This document shows, piece after piece, positions 1 to 10,996 of a stretch of 64,000 nucleotides of DNA. Under the pieces are notes generated by a model. It searched no databases. It was not told the origin of the DNA and worked only from the letters and a program-made list of their open reading frames with translations. Each line of letters opens with the position of its first letter. Within the stretch, counting starts at the first letter, position 1. Position numbers and translations under genes: made by a program. This stretch comes from Arthrobotrys musiformis (taxonomy: Eukaryota; Ascomycota; Orbiliomycetes; Orbiliales; Orbiliaceae): the NCBI GenBank assembly GCA_036971715.1, contig JAVHJL010000006.1, positions 1,798,001 to 1,862,000 on the forward strand, written 5' to 3'.

Positions 1-1161
1 TGTTGGTGGAACTCCACCTTAGGTCCGCTGAACAATATATACCAGCACGGATGTCTTTCGAACCCACAGAACCACTTTCGATATACTTCCCTTAGACCAA
101 TACAAGCCTCGACTTATCGGGATGCGAATCAAAAGGCGACTCATGCGCATGCAAGCTTAGTCCACGTCCGGTTCGTGAGCCGCGCTCTGGGGCAGATCCC
201 ACCAGATTCAAAATAACACACCGGCAACACATAAAAATTTGCCTACTCTCATACACCTTTTGAGAGTACTCAAGTCGAAGGAATATAGGACCATTTGCAA
301 GAGCCGCTCGAAAATTTGGGAGAATAAAACCGTGCTTTGGGATTCTTATCAAGATTAAACAAAAGAGTAAGGAATATTGCCCTTTTAGATCGACTTCTAT
401 GAGCTCCCGAGTTCCACCACTAAGTCAGACTTATCAAAAACGGCATTGGGCACTGACCAATCGTGTCACAGGCCCTTTTCTTTTTTCATTCAAATCACTA
501 CTTAAGTCTCACGATAGCGAGATTCGTTTGTAAGTATTTACGCCAAGATCGTGGTTCGCGACTGAGTCACCCAACCCATGCGCCCCGCGGCTCAACTACG
601 CATGCGATATACTTTTGGGCCTGAATCACTGAATAATTGCTTTGGCTTGGCTGTTGGTCGCTTGTGACTTCTATTTAAAAACGAGATTATAGAGATGATA
701 TTTTGATCTAGAATTCACCTGTAGGTTGCCTCGAACCCAGGCCCGAGGTCCATAACATAGTTTGTTCTAATCGATTATCGCCTGTAGCCATATCCTGCCT
801 GAAGTCGCGAACTGCATCATTCATATATATTCACAATCACCCAGACCGTTTCTTTCAAACACTACGGATTTCTCGAGCTAGAGTGCCAGAAAGAGGCAGG
901 CTTTGTTCAATATCCCGACGTTGAATTTCACCACGAATCAAACTAGCTGAGCACAAACCCTCTAATTGTGCTAGGTATTTTCTATGATCTTCATTTGAAC
1001 GAAGACATCATACCTGCACTCTCTACACGCTCGGCGGAAGGCAGTGAGGGAATCAATAAGAGTCAAGTTATCGCCCGCAACAATCGATTTTGCACGCTTT
1101 TTCGAGGGGAAATCATACTTGGGATTGGATTTTCCGAGTCCACCGCTGGCTGAGCCCGCCA

Positions 1162-1169
1162 TATAAAAG
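1162..1169 (+). promoter_or_regulatory. TATA-like box followed by a CT-rich tract
   Basis: TATAAAAG is followed immediately by a long pyrimidine-rich stretch (about 1170-1300). In filamentous fungi this combination commonly marks a strong core promoter with its start-site region. The nearest recognised downstream start codon is at 2062, about 0.9 kb away, so the leader would be long or contain introns. Inference only; no transcript evidence. Confidence 0.4.
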
Positions 1170-1351
1170 GCCCTTCCTTTCCCCCTTCTCTAACTTTCTT
1201 CTCTTCAACATCTTCATCCTCCCTTCTCTCGTCCTCGCCATCACACAACCGTCCTGCCGAGCTCCTTCCCAGTCCCTCAAGCCCTTGTCCCACTTGAATA
1301 GTAAGTCCTCTCTCAATCCTTCCTCAGCCTTCATCACATCCATTAGCATAT

Positions 1352-1394
1352 TCATCCACCCACCCACCCATCCATCCATCCATACATCCATCCA
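1352..1394 (+). repeat. CATC/CACC microsatellite
   Basis: The tract is an impure run of CATC and CACC tetranucleotides, visible directly. It lies in the pyrimidine-rich leader upstream of the exonuclease gene. Confidence 0.8.
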
Positions 1395-1814
1395 GGTTCG
1401 TTCCATGATATAAGTCCATCCGTCTTGTCCTTTCATCATATATCCCCTCCATTTCAAGAACGTTGAATGCTGCATATTTGAAGAACGGCATTGATTCCGC
1501 AAGGCCTACTCCTAGGCTTCGCGCCTCGTTGAATGCTTGCTGGTTCAGAGGCCAATTCTCGACGACGGGGCCCTGAAACTACTTTGGAAGTTTCTCGGCG
1601 ACGCGTATCACCTTGCAACGGATTTTTCCCTCAATCCCATTGGAGTCTCAAGGTGAACGTGTTTTGCACGCTCCACTGTTGCCGCACGCTCCTGGGTTCA
1701 GCCCTCCCTCCGCAAAAGCTTGAATTATTTTTCCCTCAATGTTGGTATATATACCTCTGCGCTCAGCATTCCTCCCTCTCCTCTCCTTCTTCCTTCCTTC
1801 TCACCTCATCCCCA

Positions 1815-1903
1815 CCTTCTTCCCATCTTCCTTCTTCCCATCTTCCTTCTTCCCATCCTCCTTCTTCTCATCTTCTATCTTCCCATCTTCTATCTTCCAT
1901 CCT
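1815..1903 (+). repeat. 15-bp minisatellite, about six units
   Basis: The unit CCTTCTTCCCATCTT begins at 1815, 1830 and 1845 with near-identical copies, then diverges at 1860, 1875 and 1890 (CTATCTTCCCATCTT variants). It is strictly pyrimidine-biased on the + strand. The period of 15 keeps frame, but no coding frame across it looks conserved. Confidence 0.8.
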
Positions 1904-2061
1904 AAGACGAGCTAGCTTCATCCTATTCCCATCTTCACATCATCGATTCTTCATCCTAGCATCCTCCTTGGTCTTCAATCAGCTAACATCTCTCCAAGCT
2001 TTCCTCTCGAGGTTGCTTCCAGCACCTCTTTGTCCTTTGTCCGTTCCTGAGGTTGCCAAAG

Positions 2062-3967
2062 ATGGCACCTCTCCCCTCTGACCCAGAGGGGGCCGACTCA
2101 CTCGTGATGGTCGGCGCCAAATGGGAGATTGAGCGACCGGAGTTCGACGGGTACCTGCCCGACCTCCTCAAGCTCATTGAGAGGTGCGACGTAAGTTAAA
2201 CAACAATCCTTCCTTCTGTACTTAATCCATCACTAATGTGTCTCGTATAGTTTGTCGCCCTCGACTTTGAGTTTGCGGGGGTGGGCAGGGACCCAAAACG
2301 GGGACACGTCCCCATGAACAGAAAACCAAGCCTGGCCGAGAGATACCAGGAGCAACGCGTAAGCACTCCAGATTTTTACCTACTGATGAGAAAGAACAGT
2401 CAGTTAAACTCGAGTATCTTAGGCGTCTGCGGAATCATACCGCATCATGCAAATGGGCATTTGCCCAGTAAAGTGGGACTCAAAGGGGTCCCGGGGGCCG
2501 ATCTATGACGCCCGACCCTTCAATTTCTTTGTGGCTCCCCATGTGCAGAGAAATCTCTGCAGCTACGACAGAGCCTGCCTCTACTCAGCCAGGGGTAAGA
2601 TCTTGATCCCACTCCTCCGAGATCGAGCTTTGACAGATAACTGACCTCTCCACTTGACAGCAATTGACTTCCACCTTAAGAATGGGTTCGACTTTAATAG
2701 GCTGTACATGCGAGGGTGCCTTTACCTTGGTCACCAAGAGGAGGCACATATCCAGGGCCTGAAACGTCAGCGAGATGAAGACGATGTGACCATAATAGAC
2801 CCAAAGCCGGAGGACGAACCAATGCTCGACGAGGTTAGAGCAGATATCGTTGCGTGGATCAAAGCCCGAGAGGATGTAAGTCTCCGTTGTTTTCGACCGC
2901 TCTCCTAAGATACCTGGATATATGTTAACTTCCATGAATAGGATCCATGCAAATTCCTCAACATCGACCGTCCCGAGGGGTACAATGGGTACCAACGTCG
3001 TCTCATCCGGCAGTTCATCCGGAGGGAGTATCCCGAGTACATCGGGATCTGGTACGATAACCATTTGCAGGTGGTACCGTTCAACGAAGACCGGGAGAAG
3101 AATGTCGCGAAGAAAAAAGAAGAGGATTTCCAGAAGGCGTTGAAGGCTCAACGCGGTGTCCGGCTATTGATCGATAAGATCATGGAGCTGAAGAAACCGA
3201 TTGTTGGGCACAACCTCTTCACTGACTTGATATACATGCACCACATGTTTATCGGGGAACTCCCAGAGGATATCAACGACTTCCGAACCTTCCTGCAGCA
3301 GAACTTTAGCTTGTAAGCTTTCCCTCCTTCTACCAAAATACACATGATATTCCATCAACAGCTGAATACTGATATAATAACAACACATAGGATTATTGAT
3401 ACCAAGTTCCTTGCTATCAACGATGACCCCAACAAGGTACGTGATATAATAACTTCTTGGTCTTGTCTCAATTCTAACATATTTTATAGAGCGGTGCTTC
3501 AAGCAGCCTTCCTGAATTGACTCTTAAGTTCAGCAATCAGTACTACCCAGACATAAGTATGAACTCTCCCCAATATCCCCTCTTCCAATTGAAAACGGAA
3601 TATCGACTAATTACCTACTTATATTATAGGGGATTTTCCAGTTATGAAGGAATTGCCCCACGTTGCTGGGTACGATGCCTGGTGCACCGCTCGTTGCTTC
3701 GTCAAGCTGGCCTCCCGAATGTACATCGCCGGTAGCCGAAACCCGCCACCACCTATGGAGACCGCTCCTTGCCTGGATGCTCGGAAGGAAGAAATCCTGC
3801 TCGCTCTAACCACCCGTCCCCCTATAGCCGGGCACGGTAAGATCATTGACACGGAAATCGACGACAAAGCGAAGGTGCAGATCCCAGCCCGGTCAAGTAA
3901 CTTTTGGAAGGTCTTCGGAAACCGCCTTTGCGTCAACGGAACCATCGAAGGGGAGTTCACTCTCTGA
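2062..3967 (+). CDS. CAF1/PARN-family DEDD 3'-5' exoribonuclease
   Basis: Predicted deadenylase-type exonuclease of about 465 residues, spread over seven exons. The start is ATG 2062, followed by exon 2062-2190; further introns begin at 2191 and 2359 with GTAAG-type donors. The family's catalytic acidic residues are visible: ALDFEFAG early in exon 2 (D and E), GHNLFTDLIYMHH in the middle (D), and HVAGYDAWCTARCF near the end (H and D). This is the DEDDh arrangement of the CAF1/PARN/TOE1 group. A charged spacer (GLKRQRDEDD...) sits between the first motif and the rest. Family members shorten poly(A) or small-RNA 3' ends using two metal ions. I cannot tell whether this is PARN, TOE1-like or the Triman type. 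It is convergent with CEM1. Confidence 0.85.
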
Positions 3968-4672
3968 AATGATCGTATCTACCCTTCTTCTCATAGCAGC
4001 GAGGGTTTGGCTAGTTCCCCTCAATGCAACTCTTAACCTACAACTCCCTTGCCTTGGAGCTCTGTAGTGTTTCCGACTTGCGATCCTTTTCAGCCAAGCC
4101 CACAACTCCCTTGCCTCGGAGCTCTGTGGTGTTTCTTCTTGCTGGATTTTTTTTTTACGGAGGACGTCGATGCTCATCCTGGATTTCCTTTGTTCCTGCA
4201 CAGCACGGCGTTCTATATCGTCTGCTTTTTTCTTCTTCTTGTATCAATTTCTGGTTTCTGGTTGTTTAAACTTTTCTTTTCATTGCTTGTCCATTTTCTG
4301 TACTTATTGACTTAGATTGTTATTCTGACGGCTACTGCAGGTATCCTGACAAGGAAGGGGGTAGGAACCATATCTGTGGAGTCTTTAAATCTTACAGTGT
4401 TCGGAACCTCCCTCGACCCCGTCGTGGTTATCAAGGTTCCCCTCAGATTGTTCTTTTTTTTAAATCAAACCCCACCGTCGTCGTTTTTTCTGAACATTCG
4501 TTCTTCACGCTTTTCCTGCGGATTGTTGAAGAATTTATACGATGACACCTGGTGGATATTTTTTCTTTATAAATACATCTGGTTCCCGGTGGTGATACAA
4601 GTACATGGTGATTCTCAAACTTTGTAGAACGATAACGCCTTCCTCTTCTAGTATTGTAAATAGAAACTATCA
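3968..4672. other. convergent 3' intergenic region
   Basis: This interval lies between two converging genes and holds their 3' flanks. It contains T-rich stretches (for example around 4148-4160 and 4450) and a 32-bp direct repeat listed separately. No open frame looks like a gene. Confidence 0.6.
4041..4134 (+). repeat. 32-bp direct repeat, two copies 62 bp apart
   Basis: Copy 1 spans 4041-4072 and copy 2 spans 4103-4134. Both begin CAACTCCCTTGCC and contain GGAGCTCTGT, and they differ at two positions. They lie in the 3' flank just downstream of the exonuclease stop, so this is probably a local duplication. Confidence 0.85.
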
Positions 4673-6229
4673 TCAACCCTTGAACTTTGTAAAGCAAAGG
4701 CTGGCGTTCGTCCCTCCGAACCCAAAGCTGTTGCATAGAGCCACATCCACGTTCGCCGACTGTGCCTTGTTCGCGACGTAATTGCAGTCGAAGTCCTCAG
4801 GCGGGTCACCGGGTTGCTCTAGATTCAGCGTCGGTGGAAGTATTCCCTTTAATCATAGAAGGAGAAGACCGTCAGTAAAACTCCCCAGACCGCCAGGGTA
4901 GGAGTATATCAGCATCCCACTCACCTCATGAATCGCCATGATGGTAACGATACTCTCCACCGCCCCCGCAGCACCCAAAAGATGTCCAATAGCCCCCTTA
5001 ACACTCGAGATATTCACATCACCCGCTTTCCTCCCACCCTCCCCAACAACCAACCTCCTTATTGCCACGTTCTCAGCCACATCACCCAACTTCGTCCCCG
5101 TAGCATGGGCATTAACATAATCCACCTTCCCCGGTCCCACCCCAGCATCCCTCAACGCCGCCTTCATAGCTCTAAAAGCCCCATCCCCATCGCTCGGGGG
5201 TGCCGTAAGATGCCATGCATCAGCAGAAAGTCCATACCCGCTAACCTCAGCATAAATCCTCGCACCCCTCCCTTTCGCCCGCTCAAGTTCTTCAAGGACT
5301 AACACACCGGCACCTTCACCCATCACAAACCCATCGCGGTCTCTATCGAACGGTCTAGACGCCCGTGAGGGCGTATCGTTGTAATTTGTTGATAGAGCTC
5401 GAGCTCTCGCGAAGCCGGCTATGGCGAGTGGGTGGATTACTGATTCCGCGCCTCCGGCTAGCATCATATCTGCCGTCCCGCGTTGGATGAAGTACGAAGC
5501 ATCACCGATGGAGTGGAGACCCGTGGTGCAGGCTGTTGAAGCGGAGTGGTTTGGTCCTTTCATGTTGTATTTCATCGAGACGTGGCCGGCGGCCATGTTT
5601 ATTAGTAGACGGGGGATTAAGACGGGACTTACACCCGCGTAGCCCTGTGGGATTGTATTAGCGTATGGTTCTGAAGATGAAGAGGGGTTTCGACATACTT
5701 TATTCGTCCACCGCACCGCCGTCTCGCAAACATCTTCGAAAGAACCTATTCCGCTGCCTATACACACACCCTATCCCATTCAAATCATTAAAATCTCCCT
5801 CTCCGCATATAAGAAAGTGTGTATAACATACCACCCTCTCAGCAACCTCCTCCCCAAACCTTCCATCCCCGAACCCCGCATCCTCCAAAGCCTCCTTAGC
5901 AGCAACAATAGCATACTGCGAAAAGTTCGCAACCTTATTGATCTCCATCTCCCTCGCGGCCCTCTTCCTACTCCACCGTTCCGGCGAATCCTCGCCTACG
6001 GGTACCAACGCCGCGACTTTGGATGGTATGGATCTAAACGCCCCGTTCGATAAATCCGCCGTCGAGACCACGCCGCATTTACTCTGTATCAAATTACTCC
6101 AGAAGGATTTGAGGCCTATACATGCATACACAAACGTTAGAAAAAAACGCTACGCAGTGGTCAAGAATATCACATACCCACACCGAGAGGTGTAACACAC
6201 CCAAGTCCCGTAACTACAACCCGCCTCAT
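4673..6229 (-). CDS. CEM1: mitochondrial 3-oxoacyl-ACP synthase (KAS II type)
   Basis: Condensing enzyme of mitochondrial type II fatty acid synthesis, the pathway that supplies octanoate for lipoate. Four exons, 5' to 3': 6229-6178, 6115-5832, 5770-4925 and 4846-4673. Introns are 61-78 nt and the exons join in frame. The N-terminus begins RRVVVTGLGCVTPLG, the KAS fold start. The catalytic triad is visible: Cys in STACTTG, His in NAHATGT and His in GHLLGAAG. The C-terminus carries the family motif SFGFGGTNASL. No separate presequence is seen; from memory, yeast Cem1 also starts almost directly at the fold. Total about 450 residues, normal for the family. It is convergent with the exonuclease gene. 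Confidence 0.93.
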
Positions 6230-6923
6230 GACGAATTTTTCCTTCCCTCCCCCTCCTCTCTTAGCATTTGGTATACCCGGTCTTTAATTTTAAGATTCGG
6301 ATATGGATCCGAACTGTTGTGTTGTATTTTGTGCCTTCGACACCGGGATTTTGCGTTGCATGAGGTTTTCGTTTTGGGAAGGGGTTCATCCGAGGCAAGG
6401 ATTAGGCCGGGGAAAAAAGCCAGGTCGGCGGGCGAAATGTCTGATCACGGGCGGATGGTAGTAACTTTAAACCCCACAAGATACACGCTAATTGAACTTC
6501 GCACATTTCAAGTAAATCTACCATGATTACAGGGCCTTGCTTGTCGGGTTTTTACGAAGGTCATGCACAAATTGTCTAAATAGGATGAGATAACATTGAT
6601 AACGTCAACGCCGTAAGCTAATTTTATAGCAGTATTATACAATAATGAATAGTATCAATAGTAGAGAATAAACAGGAAAAAAAAGGAGGACGAATACTAG
6701 ACTATATGCAGTTGTGTGTTTGTGTACCCGCAAAGGAAAAACAGAGAACGCCGACAAGGTACCAAGGTTTCACCGTGAGGGCATGCTCCTACCAAAAATA
6801 ACCGGAAAGAGAAAAAAAAAAGAATAGGCGGGGGAGAGATGAAATGGGGGGGCCGCTAAAAAAAATCATGTAGACCGAGGCAAAGGGAAAAAATAATCAC
6901 AAGACTGTAATCGTGGTGGTTTA
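6230..6923. other. intergenic region between CEM1 and the PEX26-like gene
   Basis: This stretch holds the upstream region of CEM1 (minus strand) and the 3' flank of the next minus-strand gene. A-rich blocks occur at about 6675-6690 and 6810-6830. The frame across 6122-6526 has no recognisable domain. I see no RNA gene. Confidence 0.55.
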
Positions 6924-8374
6924 TTAAACGTAAGTCACCTTCATACCCATTCCAATCGTGGTCATAGTCTTCATCCATGCAAACATAAGATATCTCCACA
7001 GTCTGGACCTCGCACTCTTCTTGGCGAGAGCCCAGACTAAAGCGAATATGAAGACTGCTGCTTGGATAGTCTTCTGCGCTCCGACGGAGTGGTTGACGTA
7101 TTTCACAAGTGTGCCAGCGAAGTTTGAGGTCTGTGAAAAGATGTTCTTTGCCCGTCGGGGAGCGCCCGAGACGGTGGAAAGAGCATCGTCAGAGTCGTCT
7201 TGGTAAGGCCGTTGAGATCGGGAACGTCGGCTAGCAGGTCGATAGTCAGAGGATGCAGTGCTGCGAGCAGTGCTACGCTTGCGGCTGCGCATTGTACCGC
7301 TCTGTGACTTGTTGTCGCCCTTTCGTACGGTAGAACGAGATCGGTTTTCGCTGGCACTAGCTGATTCTCGGAGACGCTCCTCAGCAAGTTTAGCTTCTCG
7401 CTCAGCAGCTTCAGCAGCCATTCTTTCTTCCTCCAGTCGCCGGGCCTCTTGTTCGGCCTTCTCCTTTTGGAGAGCTTCCAGGGCAGTAAGGAAATTCTAG
7501 CGAAATTGTCAGTATACCAATAATGGAATAAATATTCTAAAAATCGATATTGCCCATACCTCCTTCTTATCGGCGTCCAGGAAGGGGCTCATCTGACAGA
7601 ACTCCCGAGCATAATCCCATTCGTCCACACGGGGAAGGACATGAAGAATATATAGCTCCATAAGTTTAGTTCGCTGAGCAAGTGCCTTAGGGCTGTCGCT
7701 GGCCGATGGTAGCTCAGCAAGGGCAGCTTCGATATGTTTCTGGGTGGTTTTTTGGTCGTTTCCATGCGCAAGGACCAACATGACCCTATAGCGGGGTATT
7801 AGCCAATCGTCCCAGAATTTAAATTAGAAATATCTTATTTTGTCCAGACTCACAATGCAATTACGACATCAGTATCGATTGGTCCTTCGCCCTTATACGC
7901 GTCCTCGACTTCATCCCAGATCAAACCGTTCCTGACCCTGCCGACAATCCGTCTCCAGTCCTGTCCACCCCATATCCTCTTGCCCTCCTCCGGTGACATT
8001 TTAACGGCGGCATCGAAGATGGCAAAATACAAACTCCAGACCTTGACCCTCGTAGCCCTTTGTGTCGATTGGCTAGCAGCATCTCGTAAGGCCGGTCGCA
8101 ACACAGCGAGGGCATCGGCCATCTGACGCGTTAAGAAAAAGTTGGCAGCTTCCTTGTAGGACCGGGAGGCGGCTATGTTCGATGCCGACATGGTGGAGGA
8201 TTTGGATGTATGGGATGACGGGATGCTGGCACTGGACTCCATGAAGTCGGAATGATATCCCGAACCTCGCTCGGGGCTGCTGCTGCTCTGGTAGCCATTT
8301 ACTTGGTTGATACGCGGACGGTGGATGTTAAGAGGCCGGTCCTCAAGGCCGTTGATGGCTGGTCGGTTGTCCAT
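6924..8374 (-). CDS. PEX26: Pex26/Pex15-like tail-anchored peroxin
   Basis: Three exons joined across introns near 7780-7850 and 7500-7560 give about 430 residues. The start is ATG at 8374. A low-complexity Ser-rich N-terminus precedes a helical region with RPALRDA and TRVKVWSLYFAIFDAAVK, then SPEEGKRIWGGQDW, which I associate with filamentous-fungal peroxin 26. Next come a second helical block, an E/R-rich coiled coil (LQKEKAEQEARRLEEE), a basic Ser/Arg-rich linker and a hydrophobic segment near the C-terminus (TIQAAVFIFALVWALAKK). That is a tail-anchor layout. In fungi this protein docks the Pex1/Pex6 AAA complex at the peroxisome for Pex5 recycling. The family call rests on recalled sequence similarity, not on a diagnostic catalytic motif. 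Confidence 0.6.
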
Positions 8375-9088
8375 GTTGTGTTATGCCGGACCGGGACTGG
8401 CAGATTTCGGAGTCGCTAAGGGAAAAGAGAGAATGGTTTGGGTGAATCCGCGCGTGACTTGGTGATGAAAACGGCCGAAGGTATTCAGACGCGGTGCCGG
8501 ATTTCGGTCGGTGTGATTCTTCGGAGGTCCAACTGATGAAGATGAAGGGTAAAGGAATGAATTCGGGGATGATGGAAATTAATATTTTTAATTACGGAGG
8601 ACGAGAAGAGATAAAGGGAGGTTCTCTCGGATAGGAGCCAGTCAGCGAGGGGCTCTCGTTCCCTTTTGTTTTGACCAGGCCAGCCAATGCAATTGAACGG
8701 GGCTGGCTGAAGTGGGCAGCCGGGCGCACATGTGGCAACCTCACGTCCAATGTCCAACGGCAACACATCGGCCTGCCCGCGCTGATGTCGCTGTTTGTTA
8801 CAGAGTCCCACTGCTGTCATGGAGCCGAGGCTGCCAGGTGGGTTTCAGTTGCCAGTCAGTTGCCAGCTGCCGCATTTCATTTGCTTTCTGACACACAACA
8901 CAGAAAAGTCGCCTTTTAGCCTCGGATGCCCCGACTGCGACCCAACTTTGTGTACTTCCACGCCAAAACCACATCTACAACCGGGCTGCACGTGACACTT
9001 ATGTAATATATCATATAAATATATCATAGGTATCATATATATCACAAAGTCAGACGGTATGATTGGAAAAGGACTTGCGTGTGGTTTC
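8375..9088. other. intergenic region upstream of the PEX26-like gene
   Basis: The region contains the promoter of the minus-strand PEX26-like gene and the 3' flank of the GTPase gene. A repetitive GCCAG/TTGCCAG patch lies near 8690-8870 and an AT-rich patch (TATATCATA repeats) at 9005-9045. No gene recognised. Confidence 0.5.
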
Positions 9089-10996
9089 TCATTGCGGCCC
9101 GGCGCGGTACCCTATTAGGACCAGTACGAAAAATACGAAGCAGGCGCCGATTATAAGGAAAACAAACTCGCCCGGTTGCTCCTCCTCTTCCTTCTTCTTC
9201 TTCTTCTGCTCTGCTGCCTCTCTATCCTCCCGCTCCTGCTGCCGACTTAGCTGACGCTGGAGAGCCTTGTTAGCCCTCTTCAAATCGTTGATTTGGTAAG
9301 ATAATCGCTGTTTATCAAATGCAAGGTCTGTTAGCTGTTTGTTGAATCTTTCAGCTTGTTTTGATGCTTCGTTTTTAAGACTTGTCATTTGGTCCTCAAT
9401 CTCCTGTCTCTCCTTCGCTGAACTGATCTTCCATTGCGTCTCCAATCTCTCCATCTTCTCCTCCACTGCGCTTTCTGCTTCCTTCCTCTCCTTTTTTAGT
9501 TCTGCAATTTCATCGCTGAGGGCGGCTACGTTCGAATCCAACTTGCCCTCTAATACTTTCAACCCTTCAGTAACAACCTCGCCAGCATCAGTTTGGCCAA
9601 AAGTCATCTTTTTATTCACCATCTCATCTACGATCTTGACCACAACTGGTTTTCTATCAAGTATTTCTTTGACGATTCGCATTGCCGATTTCTGTGATCC
9701 ATCATGGCGTAATATCTTTGACCCTCTGGTTATCATCGGTGCCCAAAATGTTCCCCGTAGTTCGTCCTCACGTTTTACTTGAGGTCCTTTGAAAAACTTG
9801 CGCCAGTGGGTTGTTACTAGGACCACATTCTCCATCGAACGCTCTCCTACAAGTTTTTGGAATGTTCGTAGGCTCTATTTGTTAAAAGTTTTAGCATTTG
9901 GAGCTATTCTGGAAACCAATATTGAAATGTGGAGCCTCTGTTGAAGCCACTTACTTTATGTGATGTTCCACCCATTTTCTCTTTTGAAACATCATGGACG
10001 TAGATAATACCCGTCAATAGTCTTGAACTTCTATACATCTCCGCGAGTTCCCTCGTCAACCCCTCCAGTATTTCATAGTCGCTCATATACGAGTCGTCGA
10101 AGCCTGGTGTATCGAGGATATAAAATCCCTTTGATCCAGCTGTGGCCGAGTACCATTCCACCTTTTTGGTAGCTATCCAATTTAAACCATTAGCATAATC
10201 TTTAAGCTGTACCTGGGCAACTTGTTGGTCCCGTGAATAGCGTACTTGAATTTAGATTATGACCAATAATGGGGAAGTTCCCCGAATCGTCTCGTCCTCC
10301 TAGGGCTTTTATGAAGCTCGACTTTCCGGCGCCAGTTTCTCCCATTATAGCTATTACCGGACTGGATGGTGTGTGACCAACCACGGACTTCGCTGTTGAA
10401 AAAAGGATCCATAATATGACCCCCATAACAGCTACGAGAGCACTACCCAAGATAGTCTGCGTCTCAGACAAAACCCGTTTTGGTTGGCCTCCCGAACCCT
10501 TAGAGGGATTTTCGAGTTTTTTGGAGTGTGTCGACGGAACGACCCGCTTTATTTTAGCATCAGACGTCGAACCAGATGATCCTCGTACCACCAAATTCTC
10601 AGTCCTCCTCTCCAATCCAGCCCCAGAATTCTCAGAAACGCTTCTAGCAGAATCCATCGTCTCTGTCCCCTTCCTGATCTGATCAAGTGTGCTACCACCC
10701 TCTGTCTCAACTACACTATTACCTGGCACGGGTTTCCGCCGTATAGCGTTTATAGACCGCGTTTGATCTTCCGAATATTTATGCCCAGCGGCGGTATCCG
10801 GAGACCAGTTTTCCGTAGACCCTGAATTTATGGGATTACTTTCATTCTGCGAAGACCATGCTGGTGCGCGACTACCCGTTGACTCCCAGGGGGATTTGCC
10901 TTCATGTTCCATAGTTTTTGGCAGCGCATGGTCACCAGTCGAAGTGTATGCGGGCGACGATTCGGCGTATGCGCCGTGGGGGTGGGGTTTTCGCAT
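9089..10996 (-). pseudogene. AIG1/IMAP-like membrane-anchored GTPase, frame apparently broken
   Basis: P-loop GTPase of a family widespread in filamentous fungi. Order: a low-complexity Ser/Thr-rich N-terminus; a hydrophobic stretch (SALVAVMGVILWILFSTAK); G1 motif GETGAGKSSF; G3 DTPGFDD; a G4-like segment LVTTHW; a long coiled coil (about 9250-9560); and a C-terminal hydrophobic segment (FVFLIIGACFVFFVLVLIGY). Both ends therefore carry potential membrane segments. The intron at about 9862-9948 joins SHK to SLRTFQKL in frame. Between G1 and G3, however, the upstream frame (ending at a stop at 10202) and the downstream frame (open from before 10161) differ by one base. No intron of realistic length restores the frame at 10200-10250. 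This is either a genuine lesion, a sequencing error or an unusual micro-intron. Function is unknown; the animal/plant relatives are immune-associated. Confidence 0.7.

Larger units (their letters stand above)
1..2061. other. gene-poor 5' region with no recognised coding sequence
   Basis: I see no convincing protein gene here. The first ~1.1 kb is AT-rich and broken by stops in all frames. From about 1160 the composition changes to C/T-rich on the + strand, which resembles the promoter and leader of an expressed fungal gene. It could be the upstream region and long 5' UTR of the exonuclease gene that starts at 2062, or of an unrecognised transcript. Confidence 0.6.

Noticed and set aside
728..742. 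TCGAACCC-type sequence resembling a tRNA T-loop
   Set aside because: No acceptor, D or anticodon stems can be folded around it. A similar CCTCGAATCC at 12531 is equally isolated.
1533..2081. 182-codon + strand frame rich in Ser/Leu/Pro
   Set aside because: Its sequence is the translation of the 15-bp pyrimidine minisatellite and leader, not a conserved protein. The exonuclease start lies in another frame.
5771..5831. Apparent frame change inside CEM1
   Set aside because: A 61-nt intron with a GTATGT donor and a GATAG acceptor gives the expected RVGVCIGSGIG sequence, so the gene is intact.
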